64,000 nt of DNA from Nitratiruptor sp. YY08-10 (GCF_016629565.1 NZ_AP023057.1:124001-188000), one strand, 5' to 3'; positions 8,369-17,914 are shown, counted from the first letter of the stretch. The notes: generated by a model not told the origin, from the sequence alone. Made by a program: numbers and translations.

Positions 8369-8381
8369 TCTTGGGTTTTTT
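8348..8381 (+). terminator. Strong intrinsic terminator overlapping the oxidoreductase stop
   Basis: Perfect 10-bp stem CCAAGACTAC/GTAGTCTTGG with a 7-nt loop followed by G and six Ts. The stem includes the last codons and stop of the FAD oxidoreductase gene. Confidence 0.85.
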
Positions 8382-8394
8382 AAAAATGCATAAT

Positions 8395-8616
8395 ATGAAA
8401 ACAAGTATTACAAATATTATCAAATTTTACATTAACGGTTTTCGAAATATGAGCAAGCTTGGTAGAAAGCTTTGGCTCATTATCGCAATAAAGTTATTTA
8501 TTTTTTTTGTGGTAATCAAGATGCTCTTTTTTCCCGATATCTTGCATGAGAAGTTTCATTCGGATAAGGAAAGAGGAGACTATGTTATGAAAAATCTCTT
8601 GGGAGGGGAAAAATGA
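8395..8616 (+). CDS. DUF4492 small membrane protein of the cytochrome bd cluster
   Basis: 73 residues from ATG 8395. The sequence KFYINGFRNMSKLGRKLWLIIAIKLFIFFVVIKMLFFP is the DUF4492 signature, a single-helix protein family found upstream of cydA in Bacteroidota and Campylobacterota. Its role is unknown; an accessory or assembly subunit of cytochrome bd is likely from constant linkage. Its stop overlaps the cydA start (ATGA), so translation is coupled. An earlier ATG at 8386 is possible, and I see no clear ribosome-binding site for either; both lie just behind the terminator. Confidence 0.82.
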   Translation: MKTSITNIIKFYINGFRNMSKLGRKLWLIIAIKLFIFFVVIKMLFFPDILHEKFHSDKERGDYVMKNLLGGEK

Positions 8617-10145
8617 TCGATCCAACACTCGTTGATTGGAGTAGAGCCCAATTTGCTCTGACTGCAATCTATCACTTTTTGTTTGTTCCGCTGACGTTGG
8701 GCCTCTCATTTATCGTAGCGATAATGGAGACACTCTACGTCACCACAGGAGATACAAAATGGAAAGAGGTGACACTCTTTTGGATGAAGCTCTTTGGGAT
8801 AAACTTTGCCATTGGACTTGCTACTGGAATTATTATGGAGTTTGAATTTGGAACCAACTGGGCAAATTATAGCTGGTTTGTTGGTGATATCTTTGGAGCA
8901 CCTTTGGCAATTGAAGGGATAATGGCTTTCTTCTTGGAATCTACCTTTTTTGCCGTTATGTTTTTTGGTTGGAACAGAGTAAGTAAAAAATTTCATCTGC
9001 TCTCCACCTGGCTTGTAGCCATCGGATCAAATCTCTCAGCCCTTTGGATTTTGGTGGCCAACGGATGGATGCAGCATCCTGTCGGTATGCAGTTTAACCC
9101 TGAAACTGCCAGAAGTGAAATGGTCAACTTTTGGGAAGTCATTTTTAATCCCAATGCATATAATAAATTTTTGCATACTATTAGTGCGGGCTATATCACT
9201 TCCGCAATCTTTGTAGTTGCTATAAGTGCTTGGTTTTTGTTGAAAAATGAAAAGATGAAAGATTTTGCAAAACGATCTATTTTGGTTGCTACTAGTTTTG
9301 GTCTGATTACTTCAGCTTATAACATTTTAACAGGTGACAACTCAGCCTATACGGTTGCTCAAAACCAACCGGTCAAGCTTGCTGCGATGGAAGGGCTTTA
9401 TCAAGGAAAAAAAGGTGCTGAGATTGTTGCTTTCGGTATTTTGAATCCCGATAAAAAACTGGGGGACAAGCAAGAGGATTTCTTATTTCAAATCTCCATT
9501 CCAAAAGCTCTTTCAATTCTTGGATACCACAAACTGGATGCCTATGTCGCAGGGATGAATGATCTTGTGTATGGAAATAAAGAACACGGGATCGAATCGG
9601 CTGCAAGTAAGATAGGAAAGGGAAAAAAAGCGGTCGCTGCTTTGAAAGCTTTTAAAGAGGCGAAAAAGCAAGGTGATATCCAAAAAGCTAGTAGTGCATT
9701 GGCTCAGTTTAGACAATATGAAAAGTATATGGGGTATGGCTTTTTGGACAAGCCTGAGGAGATTGTGCCACCAGTACAGATTACGTTTTATAGTTTCCAT
9801 TTGATGGTCGGGCTTGGGATCTGGTTTTTTGTACTTATGATCGTAATGCTCTATAAAGCGATGACAGGTACTTTAACAAAAACCAGAACATGGCTCAAGT
9901 TGGCTTTTTACTCCTTGCCTCTTGGATTTTTGGCAAATGAGCTTGGATGGATAGTGGCAGAAGTCGGGAGGCAGCCTTGGGCCGTACAGGATCTCTTACC
10001 AGTGAAGATGGCAACGACCCATATCTCTACGACTTCGGTGATGATAACATTTTGGCTTTTTGCAATTTTGTTTACCTTTTTGCTTATTGCTGAAGTGAAA
10101 ATTATGGCTACGCAGATCAGACTCAAAGGGGGCGAAAATGTTTGA
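8613..10145 (+). CDS. cydA: Cytochrome bd ubiquinol oxidase subunit I
   Basis: 510 residues. Typical features are WSRAQFALTAIYHFLFVPLTLGLS with the haem b595 ligand His, the GRQPW loop near the C-terminus (GRQPWAVQDLLPVK) and a long hydrophilic Q-loop (about residues 245-390), making it an L-type enzyme like that of E. coli. It oxidises quinol and reduces O2 to water with high affinity in the inner membrane without pumping protons. It overlaps DUF4492 by 4 nt and cydB by 8 nt, so the genes form one tightly coupled operon. Confidence 0.95.
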   Translation: MIDPTLVDWSRAQFALTAIYHFLFVPLTLGLSFIVAIMETLYVTTGDTKWKEVTLFWMKLFGINFAIGLATGIIMEFEFGTNWANYSWFVGDIFGAPLAIEGIMAFFLESTFFAVMFFGWNRVSKKFHLLSTWLVAIGSNLSALWILVANGWMQHPVGMQFNPETARSEMVNFWEVIFNPNAYNKFLHTISAGYITSAIFVVAISAWFLLKNEKMKDFAKRSILVATSFGLITSAYNILTGDNSAYTVAQNQPVKLAAMEGLYQGKKGAEIVAFGILNPDKKLGDKQEDFLFQISIPKALSILGYHKLDAYVAGMNDLVYGNKEHGIESAASKIGKGKKAVAALKAFKEAKKQGDIQKASSALAQFRQYEKYMGYGFLDKPEEIVPPVQITFYSFHLMVGLGIWFFVLMIVMLYKAMTGTLTKTRTWLKLAFYSLPLGFLANELGWIVAEVGRQPWAVQDLLPVKMATTHISTTSVMITFWLFAILFTFLLIAEVKIMATQIRLKGGENV

Positions 10146-11256
10146 GAAACTGAGTACGTATGCACTGCAGGAATACTGGTGGTTTATCGTTTCGCTCCTT
10201 GGAGGTCTTTTTCTCTTTCTCACTTTTGTTCAAGGTGGCCAGACAAAGCTTGGTCTTGCTGGTAATGAGGAACAAAAAGATCTAATCGTCAATGCTTTGG
10301 GGCGGAAGTGGGAGCTTACTTTTACAACATTGGTTCTTTTTGGTGGAGCCTTGTTTGCTGCATTCCCCCTCTTTTATGCAGTAAGTTTTGGTGGAGCCTA
10401 TGGGCTTTGGATGGCGATTTTGTTCAGTTTTATCATTCAGGCGATAGCATACGAGTATAGAAAAAAGCCAAACAACTTTTTCGGACAAAAAGTGTACGAG
10501 TTCTTTTTATTTCTCAATGGAACAGTCGGTATATTCTTAATCGGTGTGGCATTGGCATCTTTGTTTACTGGAGCCGCTTTCAAACTGGATGATATGAAAC
10601 ATATGATATGGCTTGGAAGTATGAGAGGATTGGAGGCTTTGGGAAATCCTTTCAATATCCTTTTTGGCGTCATGATGGTTTTTCTTGCCCGTCTCAATGC
10701 CAATCTCTATTTCATGTTTATTTTAGATGATCCGGAGCTTGTAGAAAAAGCAAAAAAGGCAATAAAAACAGATTTTGCGATATTTTTGGTTCTTTTTTTA
10801 GCGGTAGCCGGATGGATATTAAGTATGAGTGGTGTAGGATATGAACAAAACAAATTTTTTGTTGTAGTGCACAAATATCTCAACAACTTTCTTGAAATGC
10901 CGCTTGTTTTAGGTGTATTTGTGGTTGGTGTCGGGTTGCTCCTAGGAGCAGTCGTGATGGCTTTAAAAGGAGTGAAAAAAGCTTTTTGGTTCAGTTCGAC
11001 CGGTATTACAATGGTAGGGCTTTCTCTTCTGCTTATTTTAGGATACAACCATACAGCCTACTATCCAAGTATTGCCGATATTGGAAGTTCACTTACCATT
11101 GAAAACAGTTCGGGTAGTAGAGTGACGCTCATTACGATGAGTTATGTCTCTTTGATGGTGCCATTTGTTGTGGGATATATCGCCTATGTATGGAGACTTA
11201 TGGATAGTAAGCCGTTAAGCGAAGATGAAATAGAACACGATGTTATGAGTTATTAA
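10138..11256 (+). CDS. cydB: Cytochrome bd ubiquinol oxidase subunit II
   Basis: 372 residues, mostly membrane helices, with the CydB hallmark near the N-terminus (LQEYWWFIVSLLGGLFLFLTFVQGGQ) and a RKWELTFTTLVLFGGALFAAFP segment. It pairs with CydA in the bd oxidase heterodimer. The ATG lies within the end of cydA; a small CydX-like ORF follows after 9 nt. Confidence 0.94.
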   Translation: MFEKLSTYALQEYWWFIVSLLGGLFLFLTFVQGGQTKLGLAGNEEQKDLIVNALGRKWELTFTTLVLFGGALFAAFPLFYAVSFGGAYGLWMAILFSFIIQAIAYEYRKKPNNFFGQKVYEFFLFLNGTVGIFLIGVALASLFTGAAFKLDDMKHMIWLGSMRGLEALGNPFNILFGVMMVFLARLNANLYFMFILDDPELVEKAKKAIKTDFAIFLVLFLAVAGWILSMSGVGYEQNKFFVVVHKYLNNFLEMPLVLGVFVVGVGLLLGAVVMALKGVKKAFWFSSTGITMVGLSLLLILGYNHTAYYPSIADIGSSLTIENSSGSRVTLITMSYVSLMVPFVVGYIAYVWRLMDSKPLSEDEIEHDVMSY

Positions 11257-11265
11257 GGAGAAAAA

Positions 11266-11367
11266 ATGGGTGAAGCTCTATTTTGGTATGCAAGCTGGCC
11301 TGTTGTGATTTGGCTGGCATATAAATTTGTGCGATTAAATTTCAAATATATTTCAGGAGAATGCTGA
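11266..11367 (+). CDS. cydX: CydX-like small subunit of cytochrome bd
   Basis: A 33-residue ORF, MGEALFWYASWPVVIWL... continuing to SGEC, with AAGGAG placed 6 nt before the ATG, only 9 nt after the cydB stop. The single hydrophobic helix opening with aromatic residues (FWYASW) resembles CydX (MWYFAW...) in position, size and make-up. CydX stabilises the haem cofactors of cytochrome bd. A terminator begins at its stop codon, so it is the last gene of the operon. It is short enough to be missed by routine gene finding. Confidence 0.7.
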   Translation: MGEALFWYASWPVVIWLAYKFVRLNFKYISGEC

Positions 11368-11399
11368 GCCTTTAAGGCTTAGCTAAATTTAAATTTTTT
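11363..11399 (+). terminator. Terminator of the cytochrome bd operon
   Basis: Stem GCTGAGCC/GGCTTAGC (one G-U pair) with a TTTAA loop, followed by an A/T-rich stretch ending in six Ts. Confidence 0.75.
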
Positions 11400-11403
11400 G
11401 GTG

Positions 11404-11409
11404 TACAAT
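11404..11409 (+). promoter_or_regulatory. -10 element for the second GGDEF-EAL gene
   Basis: TACAAT in the extended form TGTACAAT, 26 bp before the ATG at 11436. Confidence 0.5.
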
Positions 11410-11435
11410 TGAAAGAGGACTTGTGAAAGGAAGTA

Positions 11436-13292
11436 ATGAAAAACTTTTTACAAGAAAACAAACAACTCTTTCGATGGATTACTATGGAACATGAAAAATT
11501 TTTAGAAGAACTGCTGACTTTATTGATCCAAGACAATATTACGAATGAAAAAGCAGAGGATTTTGGTGCCGAAATTTTTGAAAAGGGGATCAGTTTTTCA
11601 AAGCTTGCTATTTTTTTAGATCTTTTTTCTCAAAAATTGAATACGAAAGAGTATGAAAACTATCTTATAGTTCGGGATAAAGTAGCCAAAGGTTATCTTC
11701 GAAGAAGACTTCCACAAGAGATCGAGAGCTTGAAACTTGGTATCAACAACAATCCAAATATTGTGTCAAAAGATGATTTAGCGATTATTACAGAACTTTT
11801 GCACTGGCTGGAAAAATTGATAGATTCTGTTTTACATGAAACCAAGCCTCCTGAAATCAATGGGAGAATAGCTGAATTTATAGCATTTGTGAATGAAAGA
11901 AGCGGGATATTTTTTGATAACGCAACGGTAAAAAAAGATTTTTTAAAAACAAACAACGAACTATATCAATGCGCCAAAGAGGCTGTTGATTTTTATGAGC
12001 AAAGACGCTATTTTTATTTTAATCTTACCTATATTGAGCTTATAGCTCTTTTTTTAAAAATGACTACACTGATGAGTGGAATGTTTTTGGAAGAGGAACT
12101 TCTATCTATTTATATCGATCCGATTACGAAATTACCAAATCGTTTCCAGCTTCTAAAAGATCTTGATAAATTTTCCAATGTGTATCTTTTGATTCTTAAT
12201 ATCCGCTCTTTTTCAAGACTGAATGTATTGTATGGGTACGATTTTGGTGATGGGATTTTGAAAAAACTGGCAAATATTTTGATGCAAACGTGTGCCATAA
12301 AAAGTTATCGAATTTATGGGGATGAATTTGCTGTTTTGGTTGAAAATGAAGAGGATGTGTATCGGTTGTATGATAGACTCAATGGCACAATAGAAATTAA
12401 AACGAAGGATGAGCCGTTTACCCTCTATTTTTATGGTGCGTTTGATGAGTTTGTTCCTCAAGCTTTGGAATCATGTGAATTTGCACTTTTTCGAAGTGAT
12501 AAAAAAGAGTTATTGGATTCAAGAGTAGTCAAAGAGATGATTCATGAAGTAAAACATGAACTTACAATGACACAAAAACTCAAAGAGATAATGGTCAAAG
12601 ACAGCATCATTCCATACTATCAACCAATATATAGTACACACGAGGATAATGAAAAAATCATTAAATATGAAGTGTTGATGCGATTGGAATATGATGGAAA
12701 ACTTTTACAGCCAGGAGAGTTTTTATCAATTTTACTAGAGGCGCCTTTCTATACGGAATTTACTAAATCGATACTTATTAAAAGTTTTCAAACCTTTGCA
12801 AATAACGATTTTACCTTTAGTGTCAATTTTACGCTCAAAGATATAAAAGATAAAAATATAAAGATACTGCTTGACACTTTATGCAGACAACAACCTAAAG
12901 TTGCTAAGCGACTTACGATAGAGATTGTTGAGAGTGAAGCTTTAAAAGAGTTTGAACTGCTCAATGACTTTATCCAATATTTTAAAAAATGTGGCATTTC
13001 ATTTGCATTAGATGATTTCGGAAGCGGATATTCCAATTTTGCGCAATTTGCAAAACTTGATATCGATTATATCAAAATTGATGGTTCAATTGTCCAAAAT
13101 CTTCTAACAGATGAGAAAATGCAAAAGCTGTTGGATTCTATTATCGCATTTGCCGATACATTACAACTCAATACAATTGCAGAATATGTGGATAAGAAAG
13201 AGCTTTTTGATTTATTGAAAAATCGTGTTGATATGATACAAGGATATTATATCGGTAAACCTCAGCCTATCCTACAAGAATCGCAACTTTAG
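11436..13292 (+). CDS. GGDEF-EAL protein with degenerate GGDEF
   Basis: 618 residues, soluble. The N-terminal ~210 residues are helical and match no domain I know. The GGDEF signature is IYGDEF near residue 294 (first Gly replaced by Tyr), so cyclase activity is doubtful. The EAL domain reads YEVLMRL (EVL variant) and keeps SVNFT, TIEIVE, DDFGSGYSNF and YIKID, the metal and catalytic ligands of c-di-GMP phosphodiesterases. I expect a phosphodiesterase with a regulatory GGDEF-like domain. The start has an AGGAAG ribosome-binding site. Confidence 0.88.
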   Translation: MKNFLQENKQLFRWITMEHEKFLEELLTLLIQDNITNEKAEDFGAEIFEKGISFSKLAIFLDLFSQKLNTKEYENYLIVRDKVAKGYLRRRLPQEIESLKLGINNNPNIVSKDDLAIITELLHWLEKLIDSVLHETKPPEINGRIAEFIAFVNERSGIFFDNATVKKDFLKTNNELYQCAKEAVDFYEQRRYFYFNLTYIELIALFLKMTTLMSGMFLEEELLSIYIDPITKLPNRFQLLKDLDKFSNVYLLILNIRSFSRLNVLYGYDFGDGILKKLANILMQTCAIKSYRIYGDEFAVLVENEEDVYRLYDRLNGTIEIKTKDEPFTLYFYGAFDEFVPQALESCEFALFRSDKKELLDSRVVKEMIHEVKHELTMTQKLKEIMVKDSIIPYYQPIYSTHEDNEKIIKYEVLMRLEYDGKLLQPGEFLSILLEAPFYTEFTKSILIKSFQTFANNDFTFSVNFTLKDIKDKNIKILLDTLCRQQPKVAKRLTIEIVESEALKEFELLNDFIQYFKKCGISFALDDFGSGYSNFAQFAKLDIDYIKIDGSIVQNLLTDEKMQKLLDSIIAFADTLQLNTIAEYVDKKELFDLLKNRVDMIQGYYIGKPQPILQESQL

Positions 13293-13318
13293 TAGCAAAA
13301 AGTTTCCTTTAAAAGAGT

Positions 13319-13324
13319 TATAAT
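13319..13324 (+). promoter_or_regulatory. -10 element for the rhodanese gene
   Basis: TATAAT in GAGTTATAATTTTT, 27 bp before the ATG at 13352. Confidence 0.5.
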
Positions 13325-13351
13325 TTTTAAAACCCTATAAAGGAGGCCAAG

Positions 13352-13768
13352 ATGGCTAAACTAACAGAATTTGAACAAACGGTAGCACAAAGAATCAAAG
13401 AGCAGATTGAGCTCAATAAAGAAAAACCGGAACTTGGCAATGTAGACCTGGAAAAAGCGATGGAGCTATTAAAAGAAGCAGGAGCGATTTTGCTTGATGT
13501 GCGACCACCTGCCAAAGTAAATGGAGAAAATGCAGAAGAGGCTGATATTCCGGATAGCTACTATACTCCGTATACTGAATTTACTGAATATCTTGACATC
13601 TTGCCTGCTGACAAGACAACGCCTATTATCACGGCGTGTTTAAAAGGTTACTTTGCCAACAGAGTCAAGGGATATCTTGAAATGCTTGGATATGAAAATG
13701 TCTATGCATTCGGTGGCAATATAGAAGACTGGATAGCGGCGCATAAAGCGCATACAGGTGAGATATAA
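13352..13768 (+). CDS. Rhodanese-domain sulfurtransferase
   Basis: 138 residues with one rhodanese domain. The substrate strand is AILLDVRPP and the active loop is ACLKGYFANRVKGYLEMLGYENVYAFGGNIEDW, with the persulfide-forming Cys in the CxxGxxxxR loop. No signal peptide. Such proteins carry sulfane sulfur between sulfur-oxidising or thiolation enzymes, which fits the SQR-like genes nearby. Strong ribosome-binding site (AAAGGAGG). It overlaps the following lipoprotein gene by 11 nt. Confidence 0.85.
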   Translation: MAKLTEFEQTVAQRIKEQIELNKEKPELGNVDLEKAMELLKEAGAILLDVRPPAKVNGENAEEADIPDSYYTPYTEFTEYLDILPADKTTPIITACLKGYFANRVKGYLEMLGYENVYAFGGNIEDWIAAHKAHTGEI

Positions 13769-14177
13769 ACTGTTACTGGGGCTTTTGCCCCTTCTGTTTT
13801 TAGGGTGTGAATCCAGAGTTTACAAAAAAATTTATGCATATCCCTCAATTCCCATAACATGTCTCAAACTCAAAGCTTCAAATCCTATCGTTGCTTATGC
13901 TTTGCAAAAAAGAATCGATTTTCAAAACAGCTGTCCATTTATTTTAAAAACTACTTCACACTTTGTTGCTACCTGTTCTTCTGCAAAAGCGAAAGCATTA
14001 GGAAGCGACTTTGACGGATTTTTGCGTTTGGAACTTTTCGAAAACAACAAGCTTTTGTATAGAGACCAAGTTGATTTTAAAGGGTGTATCACACAAAAAA
14101 TAGTTGATACACTGTTACAGTCGCTGCAAAAGGATATGAAACTCTCAATAGATATACGTTATAATCCCAAAAAATAA
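13758..14177 (+). CDS. Putative lipoprotein of unknown function
   Basis: 139 residues with a lipoprotein signal: MRYKLLLGLLPLLFLGC, where LFLGC is the lipobox and Cys17 the lipidation site. The mature part has four further cysteines and ends in a basic tail. I do not recognise a family. It starts inside the rhodanese gene, so the two are translationally coupled. Confidence 0.72.
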   Translation: MRYKLLLGLLPLLFLGCESRVYKKIYAYPSIPITCLKLKASNPIVAYALQKRIDFQNSCPFILKTTSHFVATCSSAKAKALGSDFDGFLRLELFENNKLLYRDQVDFKGCITQKIVDTLLQSLQKDMKLSIDIRYNPKK

Positions 14178-14191
14178 CATAAAGGTCCCAC

Positions 14192-14905
14192 ATGCAACTT
14201 GGTTTGAGTCCCTATCTGGATATTGGTGGGAAAAGAGTGGATATTCATAAAGTGTGTACACTCTTAGAAGCTTTGCAAGAAGAGGGTTCCCTTCTTCGGG
14301 CTTCAAAAAAGTGTGCAATGAGTTATAAAGGGGTATGGGATCTTTTGGCTTTGCTCAATAGCGAAAAGGAGCAGCTCACTTCATCGAAAATTGGTGGACT
14401 ACGAGGTGGAGGAAGTGATCTGACACCGTTTGGCAAAAGGTTATTGCAAAAGATGCAAGAGCTTTTGGAAATTGAACACCAACTCAATAGATTGATCAAA
14501 AGTTATGAAACTATAAACGGACTCAAGCAGTTTAAAAAACTTCTGCAAAATTCGCTATATAAAAATATAATACCTGTTGTGATAGAAGAGGTGAAAACGA
14601 AAGGCAAAGAGGTTGTGGTTGCCGGAAGTTACAATCAAAATCGCCTAAAGGCGAGAGTATCCAAACCAAAAGAACAATTTTTTGTAGGACAAAAGGTCTA
14701 TTTTGTATTTGATCCATCGGCAGCAAATCATAAAGGTGAGAATTTCTTAAAAGGAATTTATGCCGGTAAAGAGAGTGGAAAAACGAAGCTGATTGTCGAT
14801 GATCTTGAAATTTTGGTAGAAGGAAAGGTCGAGCTGAAAAATGGTTTAGCCTATGTATCAATCAGGCCAAAAAGTATTCAGGTAATTCCATGCAATTTCG
14901 ATTAA
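14192..14905 (+). CDS. ModE-like molybdate/tungstate regulator
   Basis: 237 residues. The N-terminal ~110 residues are the winged-helix LysR-type domain of ModE (VCTLLEALQEEGSLLRASKKCAMSYKGVWDLLALLN, then KIGGLRGGGSDLTPFGKRLL). The C-terminal ~70 residues resemble a TOBE/Mop oxyanion-binding domain. ModE proteins sense molybdate or tungstate and control uptake and molybdoenzyme genes. No mod/tup transporter is adjacent in this window. It overlaps the next gene by 16 nt. Confidence 0.82.
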   Translation: MQLGLSPYLDIGGKRVDIHKVCTLLEALQEEGSLLRASKKCAMSYKGVWDLLALLNSEKEQLTSSKIGGLRGGGSDLTPFGKRLLQKMQELLEIEHQLNRLIKSYETINGLKQFKKLLQNSLYKNIIPVVIEEVKTKGKEVVVAGSYNQNRLKARVSKPKEQFFVGQKVYFVFDPSAANHKGENFLKGIYAGKESGKTKLIVDDLEILVEGKVELKNGLAYVSIRPKSIQVIPCNFD

Positions 14906-15513
14906 AAAGGGAGAGACGAAAAAGTTTAAAGATAGAAATCCAAGACGAGGAAGTTATTGTCAAAGCCCCATACTGGATATCCAAAAGAGGGGTTGATCTG
15001 TTTATAAAGGCCCATCGGTCCTGGATAGAAAAGGAGCTGCAAAAGGCCTCACTAAGAAAAAAGAGATTCTGTTTTGAGGAGAAATTCTTACTTCTTGGAG
15101 GGCGTTATCCCCTTCGAAAAGGGAACAAAGAACTATGCTTTCAAAACGGTTCTTTTTGGGTTGAAGAACCGAGTCAAGAAGCCTTTCAAACATTTTACAA
15201 AAATTTCGCCATGGGATATTTGCGCTTGAGAACAAAAGTTATTGCAGCAAAATATAACTGTCTATATAACGATATCAAGATTACAGGTGCCAAGAAGCGA
15301 TGGGGAAGCTGTACATCGAAAAGAAATATCAATTTCAGCTACAGAGTAGTAATGCTGCCTCCCGATCTCATTGATTACATTATTGTGCATGAGCTTTCTC
15401 ATCTGACATATATGAACCATTCCAAAGCGTTTTGGAGTCTTGTTCATAGCAGAATGCCTGATTACAAAGAGCGGCACAGAAGGATTGCCGCATTTTTAGT
15501 CGATGATATTTAA
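14890..15513 (+). CDS. YgjP-like (DUF45) zinc metallopeptidase
   Basis: 207 residues ending in the metal site VHELSHLTYMNHSKAFW (HExxH with a third His), preceded by KRWGSCTSKRNINFSYRVVMLPPDLIDYI, the conserved block of the YgjP/DUF45 SprT-like family. Substrates are unknown in general. It starts within the ModE-like gene. Its stop overlaps the stop of the convergent outer-membrane gene by 4 nt. Confidence 0.85.
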   Translation: MQFRLKRERRKSLKIEIQDEEVIVKAPYWISKRGVDLFIKAHRSWIEKELQKASLRKKRFCFEEKFLLLGGRYPLRKGNKELCFQNGSFWVEEPSQEAFQTFYKNFAMGYLRLRTKVIAAKYNCLYNDIKITGAKKRWGSCTSKRNINFSYRVVMLPPDLIDYIIVHELSHLTYMNHSKAFWSLVHSRMPDYKERHRRIAAFLVDDI

Positions 15514-16205
15514 AAAGTGTAGGTTAAAGAGAGTTTTGTAAGAGTATCACTCTTTTTTTTCCCTTCTGGTGGGAGGTTGTCGTATTTGATCTCATAGGAG
15601 AGTTTGAGACCGAGCTGATCAACTATGTGTAGGTCGAGGGACGTATCGAGTTTGCTCTCATAGTCTCGGTTTTCTTCCATATTTTCAATGGTATAAAAAT
15701 TTGCTGTTAAACTATTTTTTGAGGTTATGTGATAAGTATAGTCGATTTCTGCTTTTATATAATGAAAATCCTGTTTTTGGTTCGTTGTAAGGTCATTGTA
15801 ACGGTACTCGTATCCGCCAAGCAGATTGACTTCATGTTTTTGGTTGAGTGAGAGTTTATAACCGATTCCCGGGTTGACGCTGTACTGGGCATCATATCCC
15901 TCGAATCTATTGCGCAAGAAGCCAAACTTTACAAACGTAAAAAGACGTTTGTTGTAATTGAAGAAAAGATCGCTACCGAGTCGGTATCGCTCATTATCCG
16001 TTTCTCCATCCTTCTTTGAATAGAGCATATCCGCTTTCAGGTCAAATTTGGTCGATTTGGTCCAGTACGTTTGAAGAGAATATCCGGCACTTACGGAACT
16101 GGAGTTGGAGTTTCCCGTTGTAGCAAAATAGCCAAACTCTATTTTTTGCTCTGTTTTGGCAAAAAGCGAAAAAACAATAGATGCCAGTATCAAAAACTTT
16201 TTCAT
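15510..16205 (-). CDS. DUF481 outer-membrane beta-barrel protein
   Basis: 231 residues from ATG 16205, where AAAGGAAAAGAG gives a ribosome-binding site; the frame extends upstream to 16226 without support. A signal peptide ([16 protein letters not shown]) is followed by [27 protein letters not shown], typical of the DUF481/YdiY salt-induced outer-membrane family, and ends in a barrel-like LSLTYTF with terminal Phe. A TACAAT -10 lies at 16228-16233 on this strand. Function in the outer membrane is unknown. Confidence 0.82.
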   Translation of the reverse strand: MKKFLILASIVFSLFAKTEQKIEFGYFATTGNSNSSSVSAGYSLQTYWTKSTKFDLKADMLYSKKDGETDNERYRLGSDLFFNYNKRLFTFVKFGFLRNRFEGYDAQYSVNPGIGYKLSLNQKHEVNLLGGYEYRYNDLTTNQKQDFHYIKAEIDYTYHITSKNSLTANFYTIENMEENRDYESKLDTSLDLHIVDQLGLKLSYEIKYDNLPPEGKKKSDTLTKLSLTYTF

Positions 16206-16291
16206 CTCTTTTCCTTTTTGAAACAAGATTGTACCAAACGAATATTAAGCAATATTTAGATAAAATTTTTCTTAAAAAACGAGGGTTGGAG

Positions 16292-17914
16292 ATGACCAGA
16301 TATATATTTGTTACAGGTGGTGTTCTCAGTTCACTGGGAAAAGGAATTTCTAGTGCCAGCATCGGTGCGCTTTTAAAAAATAGCGGTCTGAATGTTTCAA
16401 TACTCAAAATCGATCCGTATATCAATGTAGACCCAGGAACGATGTCTCCTTTAGAGCATGGTGAGGTTTTTGTGACGGCTGATGGAGCTGAGACGGATTT
16501 GGATCTTGGCCATTATGAGCGTTTTTTGGATGTGAAACTCTCCAAACTCAATAATTTCACCACAGGACAGGTTTATCTTTCGGTGATTCAAAGAGAACGA
16601 AAAGGGGACTATCTAGGAAAAACGATCCAGGTGGTCCCACATATTGTTGAGGAGATCAAGAGTCGCATCAGAAAAGCCGGAAAAGGCAAAGATGTTTTGA
16701 TCGTAGAGCTTGGTGGAACGGTTGGGGATATCGAAGGCCTCCCTTTTTTGGAAGCGATTCGAGAACTTACCCACGATCTAGGCATTCATAAAGCGTACAA
16801 TATCCATGTTACCCTTGTGCCATACATTGCTGCAGCTGGTGAACTTAAAACCAAACCGACCCAACATAGCGTTCAAGAGCTTAGACGTATCGGGATCAGT
16901 CCAGATATGATCATAGCGCGGTGTGAACGACCGCTTCCAAACGATGTGAGAACGAAGATCGCTAGAAGTTGTGGCATTCCGGAAAATAGCGTTATAGAAG
17001 CGAAAGATGCAGAAACTATCTATAAAGTGCCCCTCAATTTCCTTAGGCAAAATATCCTTGAACCAATCTCACATCAATTGAAGCTTGGCCATCTCAAACC
17101 GCAGATGGATGAGTGGGATATGATCGTCAAGAAGATCATAGCACCAAAAGATGAGGTAACGATCGCTTTTGTGGGTAAATACCTGGGGCTCAAAGAGTCC
17201 TACAAGTCTTTGACTGAAGCACTTGTACATGCCGGAGCGGCGCTGGATACAAAAGTCAATATCAAATGGGTAGACAGTGAGCTCATAGAAGCAGAAGGTG
17301 TTGAAGAGTTTATGAAAGATGTTCATGGTATCCTGGTTGCTGGCGGTTTTGGCGAGCGAGGGGTCCAAGGCAAAATTGAGGCTATCCGATATGCAAGAGA
17401 GCATCAAATTCCATATCTTGGCATATGCCTTGGTATGCAGCTTAGTATCATAGAGTTTGCAAGAAATGTTTTAGACATCGAAGATGCAAATTCGATGGAG
17501 TTTGATCCAGACACGAAACATCCATTTATATACTTAATAGATGAGTTTATCGATACATCAGGTCAAAAGCAGATCCGAACACACACCTCCCCGATGGGTG
17601 GAACGATGAGACTTGGTGAATATGCATGTAAAGTAAAAGAGGGCACAAAACTATGGCAGGCGTATCATCATCAAGATGTGATTTATGAGCGCCATCGTCA
17701 TAGATATGAAGCAAACCCCCAGTATCGGGATATGCTCGAATCACAGGGTATGATTGTAAGCGGAGAGAGCGAAGAGGGGCTGATAGAAGCTGTAGAAATT
17801 GAGAAACATCCTTGGTTTGTAGGCGTTCAGTTTCATCCCGAATTTACCTCCCATCTTCAAAAACCAAATCCATTGATCACTGCTTTTATTAAAAACTCTT
17901 TAGAGCATCGATGA
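16292..17914 (+). CDS. pyrG: CTP synthase
   Basis: 540 residues from ATG 16292 ([19 protein letters not shown]), the standard start; the open frame upstream is not used. The N-terminal amidoligase domain has the ATP loop [17 protein letters not shown]. The C-terminal class I glutamine amidotransferase domain has the nucleophile Cys in LGICLGMQL and the catalytic His-Glu in QFHPEF. It converts UTP to CTP with ATP and glutamine. It overlaps recJ by 4 nt (ATGA). Confidence 0.97.
   Translation: MTRYIFVTGGVLSSLGKGISSASIGALLKNSGLNVSILKIDPYINVDPGTMSPLEHGEVFVTADGAETDLDLGHYERFLDVKLSKLNNFTTGQVYLSVIQRERKGDYLGKTIQVVPHIVEEIKSRIRKAGKGKDVLIVELGGTVGDIEGLPFLEAIRELTHDLGIHKAYNIHVTLVPYIAAAGELKTKPTQHSVQELRRIGISPDMIIARCERPLPNDVRTKIARSCGIPENSVIEAKDAETIYKVPLNFLRQNILEPISHQLKLGHLKPQMDEWDMIVKKIIAPKDEVTIAFVGKYLGLKESYKSLTEALVHAGAALDTKVNIKWVDSELIEAEGVEEFMKDVHGILVAGGFGERGVQGKIEAIRYAREHQIPYLGICLGMQLSIIEFARNVLDIEDANSMEFDPDTKHPFIYLIDEFIDTSGQKQIRTHTSPMGGTMRLGEYACKVKEGTKLWQAYHHQDVIYERHRHRYEANPQYRDMLESQGMIVSGESEEGLIEAVEIEKHPWFVGVQFHPEFTSHLQKPNPLITAFIKNSLEHR

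Noticed and set aside
16181-16291. N-terminal extension of PyrG
   Set aside because: CTP synthases begin at [10 protein letters not shown]; the extension overlaps the promoter and start of the divergent DUF481 gene.
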